From Gloeocapsopsis crepidinum LEGE 06123 (GTDB lineage: Bacteria; Cyanobacteriota; Cyanobacteriia; Cyanobacteriales; Chroococcidiopsidaceae): DNA of 64,000 nt. Position 1 is the stretch's first letter; each line of letters opens with the position of its first letter. The stretch is taken from positions 39,183 to 103,182 of the forward strand of contig NZ_JADEWN010000011.1 of NCBI RefSeq assembly GCF_015207655.1. The letters are read 5' to 3'. Of this stretch, positions 35,453 to 44,353 are shown in pieces. The notes under the pieces are model-generated. The model was not told the origin of the DNA. It searched no databases and saw nothing but the letters and a program-made list of their open reading frames with translations. The position numbers and the translations under genes are program-made.

Positions 35453-36166
35453 ATGAAACTCCTCAATCAATTTTTTAGTTCAATAAACTACTTATCACAC
35501 TTGGTTGTGCTACTCATAGTGCTGTTACTCTCATTGACACTAGGGATAGCACCTGTCAATGCGACTGGCGTGTATCAAATGCCACAAGTAACCGCAGGCG
35601 ATCGCAACTGGGTGATCGATCAAGCTGAAGTCATCAGCCGAATTAATGAAGGCAAAATTGGTGACGCTTTGGAAGATCTAGCGCAAGAGACAGGTAATGA
35701 AGTTAGATTAGTCACAGTTCGTCGCCTCGACTATGGTGAAACCATTGATAGCTTTACACAAAAGTTGTTCGCCAAATGGTTCCCGACACCAGAAGCGCAA
35801 GCCAATCAAACTCTACTGGCAATCGACACGCTGACAAATAACACTGCAATCCGTACTGGGGACAAAGTCAAGACATTGTTATCTGATGATACGGCTCAAA
35901 GTGTGGTGACAGAAACTGTGCCAGCACCGCTCCGCGAAGGTGAAAAATACAATCAAGCCTTCTTAGACGCGAGCGATCGCTTGGTTGCCATTTTGTCAGG
36001 AAAAGAAGATCCAGGACCGCCACAAATTGCTCAAACAGTCAGTGTCGAAGGTACGTTTAAAGCAAAAGACGAAACTGACACGAACAACGCGACGATTTGG
36101 GTTATTGGTTTATTACTTGCTGCAACAGTTATTCCTATGGCAACTTACTACTTATATGTCAGATAG
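35453..36166 (+). CDS. psb32: Photosystem II repair protein Psb32 (TPM domain)
   Basis: 237 residues from ATG 35453. A hydrophobic leader (HLVVLLIVLLLSLTLGIAPVNA) is followed by the TPM domain: VIDQAEVISRINEGKIGDALEDLAQETGNEVRLVTVRRLDYGETI, DTLTNNTAIRTGDKVKTLL. A final helix (WVIGLLLAATVIPMATYYLY) anchors it. Psb32 protects PSII from photodamage and helps repair at the thylakoid. A TTG at 35417 is a poorer start. It abuts the convergent DUF4346 gene with no spacer. Confidence 0.9.
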   Translation: MKLLNQFFSSINYLSHLVVLLIVLLLSLTLGIAPVNATGVYQMPQVTAGDRNWVIDQAEVISRINEGKIGDALEDLAQETGNEVRLVTVRRLDYGETIDSFTQKLFAKWFPTPEAQANQTLLAIDTLTNNTAIRTGDKVKTLLSDDTAQSVVTETVPAPLREGEKYNQAFLDASDRLVAILSGKEDPGPPQIAQTVSVEGTFKAKDETDTNNATIWVIGLLLAATVIPMATYYLYVR

Positions 36167-36550
36167 TTAGTCCTGAATATATTCTTGCCCAGATATTAAA
36201 GCATTCTCAGCTCGGACAAACTCGCGCCCAAGATAAGCCGCATGGTCCAATAGAGTCACTGGACAGGGCTGAGTTTGCTCAAAGATTTTGACGCAAAGTT
36301 CTTTTGCAGTTCTACCAGAGTAAACTGTAGTATGAGTTCGTTCAACCTTACCACGTGCTGGAATAACTTTACCTGTTTCGGGATCAACAGCTAAACCGCG
36401 CTCGTCAATGATATTTGTAAAATGTTTAGCACAAATGGATTGAGCTTCGCGATCCAAATAGATAATGAAGTATCCTGATGGGTCAAGGTCAATATGACGC
36501 TGTGAAAGTTTGTTATCGATTGCTGCTAAAGATTCAATCGTTTGGTTCAT
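36167..36550 (-). CDS. DUF4346-type protein
   Basis: 127 residues: DLDPSGYFIIYLDREAQSICAKHF, NIIDERGLAVDPETGKVIP, YSGRTAKELCVKIFEQ and DHAAYLGREFVRAE. I recognise this as the DUF4346 pattern, seen alone or attached to pterin-binding domains. The single-domain form here is likely soluble. Function unknown. Confidence 0.75.
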   Translation of the reverse strand: MNQTIESLAAIDNKLSQRHIDLDPSGYFIIYLDREAQSICAKHFTNIIDERGLAVDPETGKVIPARGKVERTHTTVYSGRTAKELCVKIFEQTQPCPVTLLDHAAYLGREFVRAENALISGQEYIQD

Positions 36551-36759
36551 CGTGTGTTAACTGCTTTACTTTTACCCTATAACCAGTGTAATTCTTCTGA
36601 CAGGAGTACAAACTTAACACGCGTGTCTTCAAGGGGGACTTGTCATGTTTCTTGTGTTTTATCGCGATTGCACGAAGCGCAGCGCTAGAAATGCGATCGC
36701 TCTTTTTTTTCGGATTTAGCACAAATTATTGAAGTCGATACAGATTTTACCAAACCGTT

Positions 36760-36776
36760 GAGAAATATTATCAATT
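36760..36776. promoter_or_regulatory. Shared operator-like motif before the AraC regulator
   Basis: GAGAAATATTATCAATT lies 52 bp before the AraC-gene start. The same sequence with three extra T residues occurs before the TonB receptor gene (37931-37950). It may be a Fur site or the binding site of the AraC protein itself. Confidence 0.5.
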
Positions 36777-36827
36777 AAGCTACTATTTTGAAGCATCAAC
36801 ACTCGACTGCTGATTTGACTCAAGCCA

Positions 36828-37823
36828 ATGACCATAACGATCTCGGAGCAAGCGTATCGGGAGTTATTTCAAGAAATACAGGAAAGCGATCCTTCATTAG
36901 CGCTCCTCGATCAGAAAAGCGGGAATTTTGTTGGTCATGACATCATTTGGAGGTATCCATCGCGGTTTGGTCAGGGCTTTGTGCGCGAGATTAGCTTGCG
37001 AGATGGGTTAGACTTGGCGATCGCCAACTATCAGCTTCACGACGATATCATCAGCGAGTCTTCTGATTTTGAACATCCTCTGGAATACACATTCAATATC
37101 GCAGATGGTTATCAAAACTCGGCTAATACGATTCCTTACCATCTTTATGGTAGTGGTGTTGCACCTGGAGAGTGTTGGAAACAATTTGCGAAACAGCGAA
37201 GTATGTGGGTGAGCGTTCATATCGAGCCGGAGGTGTTTCAATCATTTGTAGGAAACACAACTGAACAAGTTCCTGAGGCTTTGCAACACTTGATTGGTAA
37301 TCCCAATCAAAAATACTACGTCCGTCCAGGTCAGGCAACACAAGCAATGCAGAGTGCTTTGCAGCGAATTTTGCACTGTCCTTATCAGGGATTTACCCAG
37401 CGAATGTTTCTCGAAGGCAAAGTTTGGGAACTGATGGCACTGTTGCTGGAACAGGAAGTAGAAACTCAACAAAGCAAACAAACCCCTACCTGCCTGAAAC
37501 CTGATGATATTGAACGGATTCATCAAGCTAAAGCCATTTTGTTGCAGCGGTTAAACAATCCGCCGTCTTTGAAGCAACTCGCACAGCAAGTTGGGTTGAA
37601 TGAATGTACCCTGAAGCGAGGCTTTCGTCAGGTATTTGGCACTACGGCATTTAGCTATTTGCATCACTATCGACTGGAACAAGCTAAACAATTTTTAGCT
37701 AGTGGAGAAATGACAGTCGCACAAGTTGCGCAGTCTATAGGATTTGCTCGCAACTACTTTACTAAGGCATTTTGTCAAAAGTTTGGCTGCACGCCTGGAG
37801 CCTACCGAAAAAGACATAGATAG
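36828..37823 (+). CDS. AraC/XylS-family regulator, PchR-like
   Basis: 331 residues. The C-terminal ~100 are a double HTH: PPSLKQLAQQVGLNECTLKRGFRQVFGTTAFSYLHHYRLEQAKQFL and VAQVAQSIGFARNYFTKAFCQKFGCTPGAYRK (landmarks). The N-terminal ~200 residues are the ligand part seen in siderophore regulators of the PchR group. It lies directly upstream of the receptor and binding-protein genes on the same strand and probably activates them when the siderophore is present. Confidence 0.9.
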   Translation: MTITISEQAYRELFQEIQESDPSLALLDQKSGNFVGHDIIWRYPSRFGQGFVREISLRDGLDLAIANYQLHDDIISESSDFEHPLEYTFNIADGYQNSANTIPYHLYGSGVAPGECWKQFAKQRSMWVSVHIEPEVFQSFVGNTTEQVPEALQHLIGNPNQKYYVRPGQATQAMQSALQRILHCPYQGFTQRMFLEGKVWELMALLLEQEVETQQSKQTPTCLKPDDIERIHQAKAILLQRLNNPPSLKQLAQQVGLNECTLKRGFRQVFGTTAFSYLHHYRLEQAKQFLASGEMTVAQVAQSIGFARNYFTKAFCQKFGCTPGAYRKRHR

Positions 37824-37930
37824 CTCACTTCAGGATCAGTTCGAGTAAAAATTCCCTCTAGTTCACAAAAATATTCCGTCTAGGAGACATTGCGATCGCC
37901 TACCTAACTTCACACTCTGATAATCTATTT

Positions 37931-37950
37931 GAGAAATATTTTTATCAATT
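37931..37950. promoter_or_regulatory. Shared operator-like motif before the TonB receptor
   Basis: GAGAAATATTTTTATCAATT lies 56 bp upstream of ATG 38006, preceded by GATAATC. Apart from a TTT insertion it matches the motif at 36760-36776. The position suits control of the receptor promoter. Confidence 0.5.
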
Positions 37951-38005
37951 TGAGTTAGCAAGCAAAGCAGCGCTAGCTCTAATATCGTTCCAGGTGTGTG
38001 GAGTT

Positions 38006-40555
38006 ATGGTGAATCGACTGGTGCAAATCGTGATTTTTTCGGGTATTTCCCTGCTCGTCGCCCCCCATGTTTTGGCAGAATCAGCGATCGCTGAAACAAA
38101 ACGCAAGACAAATAATGACCAGTATTCCTTAACTACAGAAATCCTCCACATCAACGATATTGAGCAACCCGCAACTACAGTAGATGAGTGGATAGCTCAA
38201 ATTGACCAATCACAGGTGCAGGTGACAGGAGTGCAGGTCATTGCAACTGATGTGGGGCTAGAAATCACCCTAGAAACATCTGAACCTTTAGAGACTCCTA
38301 CCACATCAATAGTAGGAAATGCTTTGATTGCCGATATTCCCAATGCAGTGCTGGCATTGCCAGATAATAATGTCTTTCAGCAGGTGAATCCGGTGGAGGG
38401 GATTGCGCTGGTGAGTGTAACAACTTTGCCAAATAACCGCGTTCGGGTAGTGATTACAGGAGTTGATGCTCCGCCAACTGCCAATTTGAGCGTGGCACCA
38501 TCGGGATTAGTGTTAGCGGTTCCTAGAACGGAAGCGGCAGAAGATGAAATTCAAATCGTGGTGACGGGGCAACAGCAAGAAGGATATGTAGTAGACAATG
38601 CAGCGACTGCAACTCGGACAGATACGCCTTTGCGCGACATTCCGCAGTCAATTCAAGTAGTTCCGCAACAGGTTTTGGAAGAGCAACAAATTATTCGTGT
38701 CAGAGACGCATTACGCAACGTCAGTGGTATCGGTGAAGGGAATAGTTTTGGCAATTCACGCGAAACATATGTTATTCGTGGATTTTTTACAACCGATGTT
38801 CTCCGTAACGGATTTTTGGAGCGCAGCAACTTTCGCGCATTTAGAGAAACTGCCAACTTAGAGCGAGTTGAAATTCTCAAAGGACCCGCCTCAGTGCTGT
38901 ATGGCAACCTCGAACCAGGTGGCATTGTTAATCTAGTCACGAAGGTGCCCTTAGCCGAACCGCGCTATTCGTTTGAATTACAAGCCGGAAGCTTTGGAAC
39001 CATTCGCCCTAGTATTGATTTGACAGGACCATTGAACACCGATCGCACTTTACGCTATCGCCTGAATGCTGCGTATGAACGGTCAGACGATTTTCGCGAT
39101 TTTGACCAAGACATCGAGCGCATCTTTGTTGCGCCTGTATTGAGTTGGCAGGTTAGCGATCGCACTGATTTGATTTTTGAACTCGAATATTTACGCGATG
39201 AACGCCCGTTTGATCGCGGAATCATTGCCTTTGGTGATGGAATTGCGGATATTCCCTTTGATCGCATTTTGGGCGAACCAGATGATGTAGTGAGACTTGA
39301 AGAATTTAGTGCGGCGTTGCGGCTTAACCATCAACTCGACGAAAATTGGACGCTGCGCAATGGCGTGCGCTTCTTTACTACCGACAACTCTTTTCGCTTT
39401 GCGAGAGTCGATACGCTTGACGAGGCAACGGGGGAATTGACCCGTTCTGACTGGAGTGATAATGAATCATCATTTTGGAACTATGCGCTGCAAACGAGTA
39501 TTCAGGGGCAATTTTCAACAGGTGCGCTCGAACATACGTTGTTAGTTGGAGTTGATTTATTTCGATTAACGGATACTTTTGATAATCGTTCCTCAATTGA
39601 ACCAATTGAGCCGCCGCCTCCAATTAACATTTTTGCTCCAGAATACGGGCTGGGCGATCGCCCCAGTCGGGATGACCTGACAGATATATTTCGATTTGAG
39701 GACAAAATAGATAATTTGGGCATCTATCTCCAGGATCAAATTACAGTTACCAATAGTTTGAAATTTTTGCTTGGCGGACGGTTTGACATTATCAACCAAA
39801 ATTCTAGTTTCAACGGTGAAGAGTCAGAACAGCAAGAGCAAGCTTTTACCCCGCGCCTGGGCATTGTCTATCAACCGCTCGAACCATTGTCTTTGTATGC
39901 CAGTTTCAGCCAATCGTTTACACCCAATTCAGGCACAACCGTCGAGGGTGATTTGCTATCACCAGAACGCGGAACTCAGTATGAGGTTGGTATGCGAGGC
40001 GAATTGTTTGACGGGAGATTAACCGCAAATCTAGCTGCCTATAACCTAACTAAGCGCAATATTGCCGTGACCGATCCCAACAATATCGATTTCAGCATTG
40101 CCATCGGAGAGCAACGCAGCCGAGGAATTGAGTTGGATGTGATTGGTGAGATTTCGCCTGGTTGGAACATTATTGCGTCTTATGCGCATACGGATGCTGA
40201 AGTCACTGAAGATGGTGGAAGTTCACTAGAAGGCAATCAATTAGCCGATGTCCCTCGCAACGCCGCCAGCCTGTGGACAAGCTATGAAATTCAAAGGGGC
40301 GATTTACAGGGTTTAGGATTTGGCGTGGGGCTATTTTTTGCAGGCGATCGCTCTGGAAACTTAGAAAATGACTATGAAATTCCGAGCTACGTTCGCACTG
40401 ATGCTAGTATTTTCTATCGCAGGGATAGCTGGCGGGCGGCAATCAATTTTAAAAATATTTTTGACGTTGATTACATCCAAAATGCCGGTTTTGGGAGAAC
40501 AAGCAATCCTGGCGCTCCCTTCACAGTTTTGGGATCAATAGCAGTCGAGTTTTAG
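38006..40555 (+). CDS. TonB-dependent siderophore receptor with AMIN domain
   Basis: 849 residues. Signal peptide (VIFSGISLLVAPHVLAES), then an AMIN domain at ~45-170 that anchors to the cell wall, as in cyanobacterial receptors. The plug follows: TPLRDIPQSIQVVPQQVL, RDALRNVSGI, YVIRGFF, and LKGPASVLYGNLEPGGIVNLVTK. The outer-membrane barrel comes last, with a terminal aromatic (TVLGSIAVEF). It imports ferric siderophores using TonB/ExbBD. A GTG at 37994 is a possible earlier start. Base composition is higher in GC than the neighbours, but HIP1 sites are present, so any transfer is not recent. Confidence 0.93.
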   Translation: MVNRLVQIVIFSGISLLVAPHVLAESAIAETKRKTNNDQYSLTTEILHINDIEQPATTVDEWIAQIDQSQVQVTGVQVIATDVGLEITLETSEPLETPTTSIVGNALIADIPNAVLALPDNNVFQQVNPVEGIALVSVTTLPNNRVRVVITGVDAPPTANLSVAPSGLVLAVPRTEAAEDEIQIVVTGQQQEGYVVDNAATATRTDTPLRDIPQSIQVVPQQVLEEQQIIRVRDALRNVSGIGEGNSFGNSRETYVIRGFFTTDVLRNGFLERSNFRAFRETANLERVEILKGPASVLYGNLEPGGIVNLVTKVPLAEPRYSFELQAGSFGTIRPSIDLTGPLNTDRTLRYRLNAAYERSDDFRDFDQDIERIFVAPVLSWQVSDRTDLIFELEYLRDERPFDRGIIAFGDGIADIPFDRILGEPDDVVRLEEFSAALRLNHQLDENWTLRNGVRFFTTDNSFRFARVDTLDEATGELTRSDWSDNESSFWNYALQTSIQGQFSTGALEHTLLVGVDLFRLTDTFDNRSSIEPIEPPPPINIFAPEYGLGDRPSRDDLTDIFRFEDKIDNLGIYLQDQITVTNSLKFLLGGRFDIINQNSSFNGEESEQQEQAFTPRLGIVYQPLEPLSLYASFSQSFTPNSGTTVEGDLLSPERGTQYEVGMRGELFDGRLTANLAAYNLTKRNIAVTDPNNIDFSIAIGEQRSRGIELDVIGEISPGWNIIASYAHTDAEVTEDGGSSLEGNQLADVPRNAASLWTSYEIQRGDLQGLGFGVGLFFAGDRSGNLENDYEIPSYVRTDASIFYRRDSWRAAINFKNIFDVDYIQNAGFGRTSNPGAPFTVLGSIAVEF

Positions 40556-40586
40556 GCTGATGTAAACCAAAAGGCATAAATTTAAA

Positions 40587-41591
40587 ATGCTGACGCTCAA
40601 AGTGCAACGCACAAGACCTATCATCCGACAAATTGCACTGGGACTCCTGACATTTTTATTAACTGCATCGTGTGGGATTAATTCATTTCAACCTGGAAAT
40701 CAGGCAAATGGTCTAAACACCGCAGATACAGCTTCCTCAAACTGTCGGATAGTACAACACGCAGTGGGCAAAACTTGTGTACCGCTTAATCCTCAACGTG
40801 TTGTCACGCTCGATCCTTTCTCGCTTGAGAATGTCTTAGCACTTGGAGTCCAGCCTGTCGGGTTTGCAATTTCTCCAGATTGGCTAGAAAAGCGCGAATA
40901 TCTACGCGTTCGCCTATCCGGTATTGAGAATGCTGGCGATCATAGCCAACCTAGCCTAGAGAAAATTCTCGCCTTAAAGCCTGACTTGATTTTAGGTCTT
41001 GAGCTTAATTCTAAAGCCGCTTATCGCCAGCTAACGCAAATAGCTCCCACTGTTTTACTCAATTTTAAAACGAGCGGGCAATGGAAAGAAATTCTGATGC
41101 AAAACGCCGATGCCTTGGGTAAAACGGATGTCGCTAACGAATTAATGGCAAACTATTACGCTCGCTTAAACGACTTCAAAGCTCAACTGGGTAATAACCT
41201 TCAGCAGCTTGAAGTCTCTATCGTTCGGATTTATCTCAACACTATCTCAATTTACACCAGCGACACATTTATTGGCTCAATTATCAAAGATGCTGGGTTA
41301 ACACGCCCGCCTACACAAACTCAGGCGGGAACGCTAGATATTTCTAAAGAAAGTCTACATTTAGCTGATGGTGACGTGATTTTTTTATGGAGTAACGAAA
41401 CAGGGCAAGTTCAGCAAGATGTGAAAGCTGAAATTGCCAAACTAAGAACTGATCCACTCTGGAAAAAACTTAAAGGTGTTCAACACAATCGGGTTTATGA
41501 AGTGCCTAGTTATTGGATTGGTAGTAGTATCCTCACCGCCCATGCTGTCATTGATGACCTATTCAAATATCTTGTTGATGAGGCGTCATAG
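40587..41591 (+). CDS. Iron-siderophore binding lipoprotein (FecB/FhuD type)
   Basis: 334 residues. The leader ends in a lipobox (FLLTASC, Cys near residue 29). The binding fold has RVVTLDPFSLENVLALGVQPVG, PSLEKILALKPDLILGLEL and a C-terminal KGVQHNRVYEV. It delivers ferric siderophore to an inner-membrane ABC transporter, which is not in the window. It is 31 bp after the receptor and surely co-transcribed. Confidence 0.9.
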   Translation: MLTLKVQRTRPIIRQIALGLLTFLLTASCGINSFQPGNQANGLNTADTASSNCRIVQHAVGKTCVPLNPQRVVTLDPFSLENVLALGVQPVGFAISPDWLEKREYLRVRLSGIENAGDHSQPSLEKILALKPDLILGLELNSKAAYRQLTQIAPTVLLNFKTSGQWKEILMQNADALGKTDVANELMANYYARLNDFKAQLGNNLQQLEVSIVRIYLNTISIYTSDTFIGSIIKDAGLTRPPTQTQAGTLDISKESLHLADGDVIFLWSNETGQVQQDVKAEIAKLRTDPLWKKLKGVQHNRVYEVPSYWIGSSILTAHAVIDDLFKYLVDEAS

Positions 41592-41959
41592 AAATGCTAT
41601 CACTAACTGTGAAAGAAAGGGATGGAATTACAATAACAGAAATGGTTGTAATATTGAGCAGGATTAGTTCATTTCATTTTCTACAACTTTAATTATTAAA
41701 AATTGTTAAATTTGTATTTTTTCGTTAAGGAATTTGCATCTCGCCAAGCATCAAATCAGATCCTGCTGGCAGATTTTCTTGAATCACTTTAAGCATGACC
41801 TATCGGTATTGAATTAATCAATAGTTTTTGGAAAACTCTAACAAAAACTACTATCAATAGCCTCTTAATACCAGTACTCAAATTTGTTTGCTTGGAAAGT
41901 TGTTGATTTATGTAGAATAGACTTCTTGCAGTCAGCTAAATAATTTTTCCAGTTGATAC
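41592..41959. other. Convergent spacer without recognised feature
   Basis: About 370 bp of AT-rich sequence between the convergent binding-protein and acyltransferase genes. No clear terminator, repeat or short gene is seen. Confidence 0.45.
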
Positions 41960-43144
41960 TTAAACTTTTTGACTGTAAGGCAATTCCGCATTGATTGCTG
42001 CAATTTCTTGCATCTCCCATTGATTTGCTTCACGGATATAAGAAGACAAAATTTGCTCTAGACGACGATTATAAAAGCGGTGCAAACTGTAATTTGGACT
42101 TGCTGGGAAACCGCGACGTTTTTTGTGGCGTCCCCCCGCACCAGGGTCAAAGATTTGAATATTGTGAGAAATTGCCCACTCGATTGGCGCGTAGTAGCAA
42201 GCATCAAAGTGCAAGCAATCAATTTCTTGGAAACTTCCCCAATAACGTCCATACAAGCGATCGCCCTTGGTTAAACAAAAAGACATCCCTAATGGTTGAC
42301 ACGGATCGCGATCGCTATACGCCGCAAAAAACACAACTCGGTGCCGATAATTTGAGTGTAATTGCTCAAAAAACTTTTTTGTTAGGTACTTGCTACCCCA
42401 CCAGCCAAACTTGTCGCAAGTATCCGCATAAAAGTTGTACATCAACGGAAACATCGATTTTGGAATTTCATCTGCCGTGAGTGGTTGCAGTCGTAAGCCA
42501 TTGGTTGCTACAGCTTTACGTTCGCGTTTGATATTCCGTCGTTGATTTGCATTGAACACTGCTAAATAATCATCAAAAGTTTGAAAACCTTGATTTTGCC
42601 AGACATAACTATGGTTAATCCAAGTCGTGAAACCATGCCGTTCTAGCACACTTTGCCATTGGGGATCGACGTAAAGAAAATGACAACTGGAAATGCGGTT
42701 TTTAGCACAAAAAGTATCAATTGCGTGCACCATCAACTCAGTAATTTCGTCTTCATCTTCTCCTGGAGCGATTAAAAAGCGATAACCTGTTGCTGGTGTA
42801 AATGGTGACATTCCCAAGAGTTTTGGATAATATCGCACGCCGATTCGTTGAGCTAAATCTGCCCATTGATGATCGAAGACAAATTCACCGTAGCTATGAC
42901 TTTTCAAATATAGTGGTGCGGTGGCAATGAGAGAGCGATCGCGCCACACTGTTAAATGATTGGGCAACCAACCCGCTTGGGCAACAGCACTACCCGAACT
43001 TTCAAGAGTGTGCAGCCATTCCCATTCAAAAAATGGTGTCGCAAGCGGCATTGCCAGAGTATCCCATTCAGTCTGAGGAACTTCAGCAATATGATTAATC
43101 CAGGCAACAGAATAGCGAGGTTTAAGTTGTTCCACCATTGTCAA
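41960..43144 (-). CDS. FemAB-like predicted N-acyltransferase (COG3146/DUF482)
   Basis: 394 residues: TPFFEWEWLHTLESSGSA, NHLTVWRDRSLIATAPLYLKSHSYGEFVFDH, then GNAT/FemAB features FNANQRRNIKRERKAV, YGRYWGS and CLHFDACYYAPIEWAISH, ending with FDPGAGGRHKKRRGF. This matches the 'peptidogalycan biosynthesis' family of acyltransferases. The acyl donor and acceptor are unknown. It is monocistronic. Confidence 0.85.
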   Translation of the reverse strand: MTMVEQLKPRYSVAWINHIAEVPQTEWDTLAMPLATPFFEWEWLHTLESSGSAVAQAGWLPNHLTVWRDRSLIATAPLYLKSHSYGEFVFDHQWADLAQRIGVRYYPKLLGMSPFTPATGYRFLIAPGEDEDEITELMVHAIDTFCAKNRISSCHFLYVDPQWQSVLERHGFTTWINHSYVWQNQGFQTFDDYLAVFNANQRRNIKRERKAVATNGLRLQPLTADEIPKSMFPLMYNFYADTCDKFGWWGSKYLTKKFFEQLHSNYRHRVVFFAAYSDRDPCQPLGMSFCLTKGDRLYGRYWGSFQEIDCLHFDACYYAPIEWAISHNIQIFDPGAGGRHKKRRGFPASPNYSLHRFYNRRLEQILSSYIREANQWEMQEIAAINAELPYSQKV

Positions 43145-43264
43145 ATGAGAGGCTAGGGACTAAGGGTTGTTAGGGGTGAGTAGTCAGTGGTGAATCGAGT
43201 TCCACATCTCAAGTCTCCTCGAATCCCCGACTCCTGAGCTTGAACCCCTCCTAAATAGGGTAAT

Positions 43265-43972
43265 CTAATCTTCTACACGCTGCCGCCGATAGTGTAAAAA
43301 GACCTCTTGGTTGACGACTTCCGCTGAGAGTAGCTTGAGACGAGGAGCTAACTGCTCTGAAACAAATCCTGTTCCCTCTACAGGAGTAGGAGCATCAGCG
43401 CCACCTAAAATGAGCGGACAGACAGTGAGCCAAAATTCATCGATCAAATCGTCTGCAATCAGAGAAGCGACTAATTCACCGCCACCGATCACTGCTAAGC
43501 GTGATATCCCTAAGCTAGCAAGTTGTTGTAAAGCACTAACCCAATCAATTCCGTTTGCAGCAGGTGCTTCGCAGACCAATATCCGTGCAAATTCGACACC
43601 TTCGTGCCAGTGTCTAGCACCAGGAGTTGTAGTGAGTAACCAGCGGTTGACGTCTTGGCGAAAAAAACGCATTTGAGGATCAATTTCAGCTGACAAGGAA
43701 GCTACAATTTGCAATGGCTGTGGTGGTAAATTTTGCTGTAAGCGTTGTTGTAAAAGCTGGGGATCAGAAACACTCATTGTAGTGCCATAAGTCCGTAGAG
43801 TTCCGGCACCAAATAGTACAGCATCCGCCGCAGCCAGTTGTTTTTCTAAATGTGCTTGATCGACTAAGGAGGAAAAACGGGCAGGAGATCGCTTCACATC
43901 CGCGATTTTGCCATCTGCACTCATTGCTAAAACTACAGTAGTTTGAGGTCTTTTTTGATTGCTATCCGCCAT
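43265..43972 (-). CDS. RibD C-terminal/DHFR-like reductase
   Basis: 235 residues resembling the reductase half of RibD: VVLAMSADGKIAD, ADAVLFGAGTLRTYG, LGISRLAVIGGGELVASLI and PLILGGADAPTPVEG. It lacks the deaminase half, so it may reduce a riboflavin or pterin precursor on its own. It is 120 bp from the acyltransferase; the spacer between has CTCC-rich short repeats. Confidence 0.85.
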   Translation of the reverse strand: MADSNQKRPQTTVVLAMSADGKIADVKRSPARFSSLVDQAHLEKQLAAADAVLFGAGTLRTYGTTMSVSDPQLLQQRLQQNLPPQPLQIVASLSAEIDPQMRFFRQDVNRWLLTTTPGARHWHEGVEFARILVCEAPAANGIDWVSALQQLASLGISRLAVIGGGELVASLIADDLIDEFWLTVCPLILGGADAPTPVEGTGFVSEQLAPRLKLLSAEVVNQEVFLHYRRQRVED

Positions 43973-44353
43973 GACTTCTACTTACTTAAGAACTGCTTGC
44001 GCAAGTGCGATCGCTTGCTTGTGCTGCTATTTTGCTAATACGTTAGTTGTAACAGTCAGTATGATGAAATTCCATACTGATTGCAGAGATACAGGTTATT
44101 ATTTATACATCAATTAATAAAAATACTCTGTAACCTGATGGTATAGCAAAAGCTGACTTAGGATTAGACGTCATAATGTAAAGCATTGTACTTTAGCCAA
44201 TATATGGGATAAAACATCTGGTGTGAGGTAAAAATGCTTTTCTCCACAGAACGATGTTTTTACTATTCATAAAAACACGTTTTGTTTAGCGGTCTGTAAG
44301 TAGGTAATTATTGCTATTACGCTGTTGGGTTTTCCTTCCCAGTGAGAATCATT
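43973..44353. other. Divergent spacer without recognised feature
   Basis: About 380 bp between divergent genes, with one HIP1 site near 44009. It must hold two promoters; no hairpin or RNA gene is evident. Confidence 0.45.

Noticed and set aside
36534..36722. 62-residue basic protein on the minus strand
   Set aside because: No family likeness, overlaps DUF4346 and reads through a HIP1 site; likely chance.
37994..41591. Recent horizontal transfer of the siderophore locus
   Set aside because: GC is somewhat higher, but HIP1 octamers occur throughout and the AMIN-TonB layout is typical of cyanobacteria.
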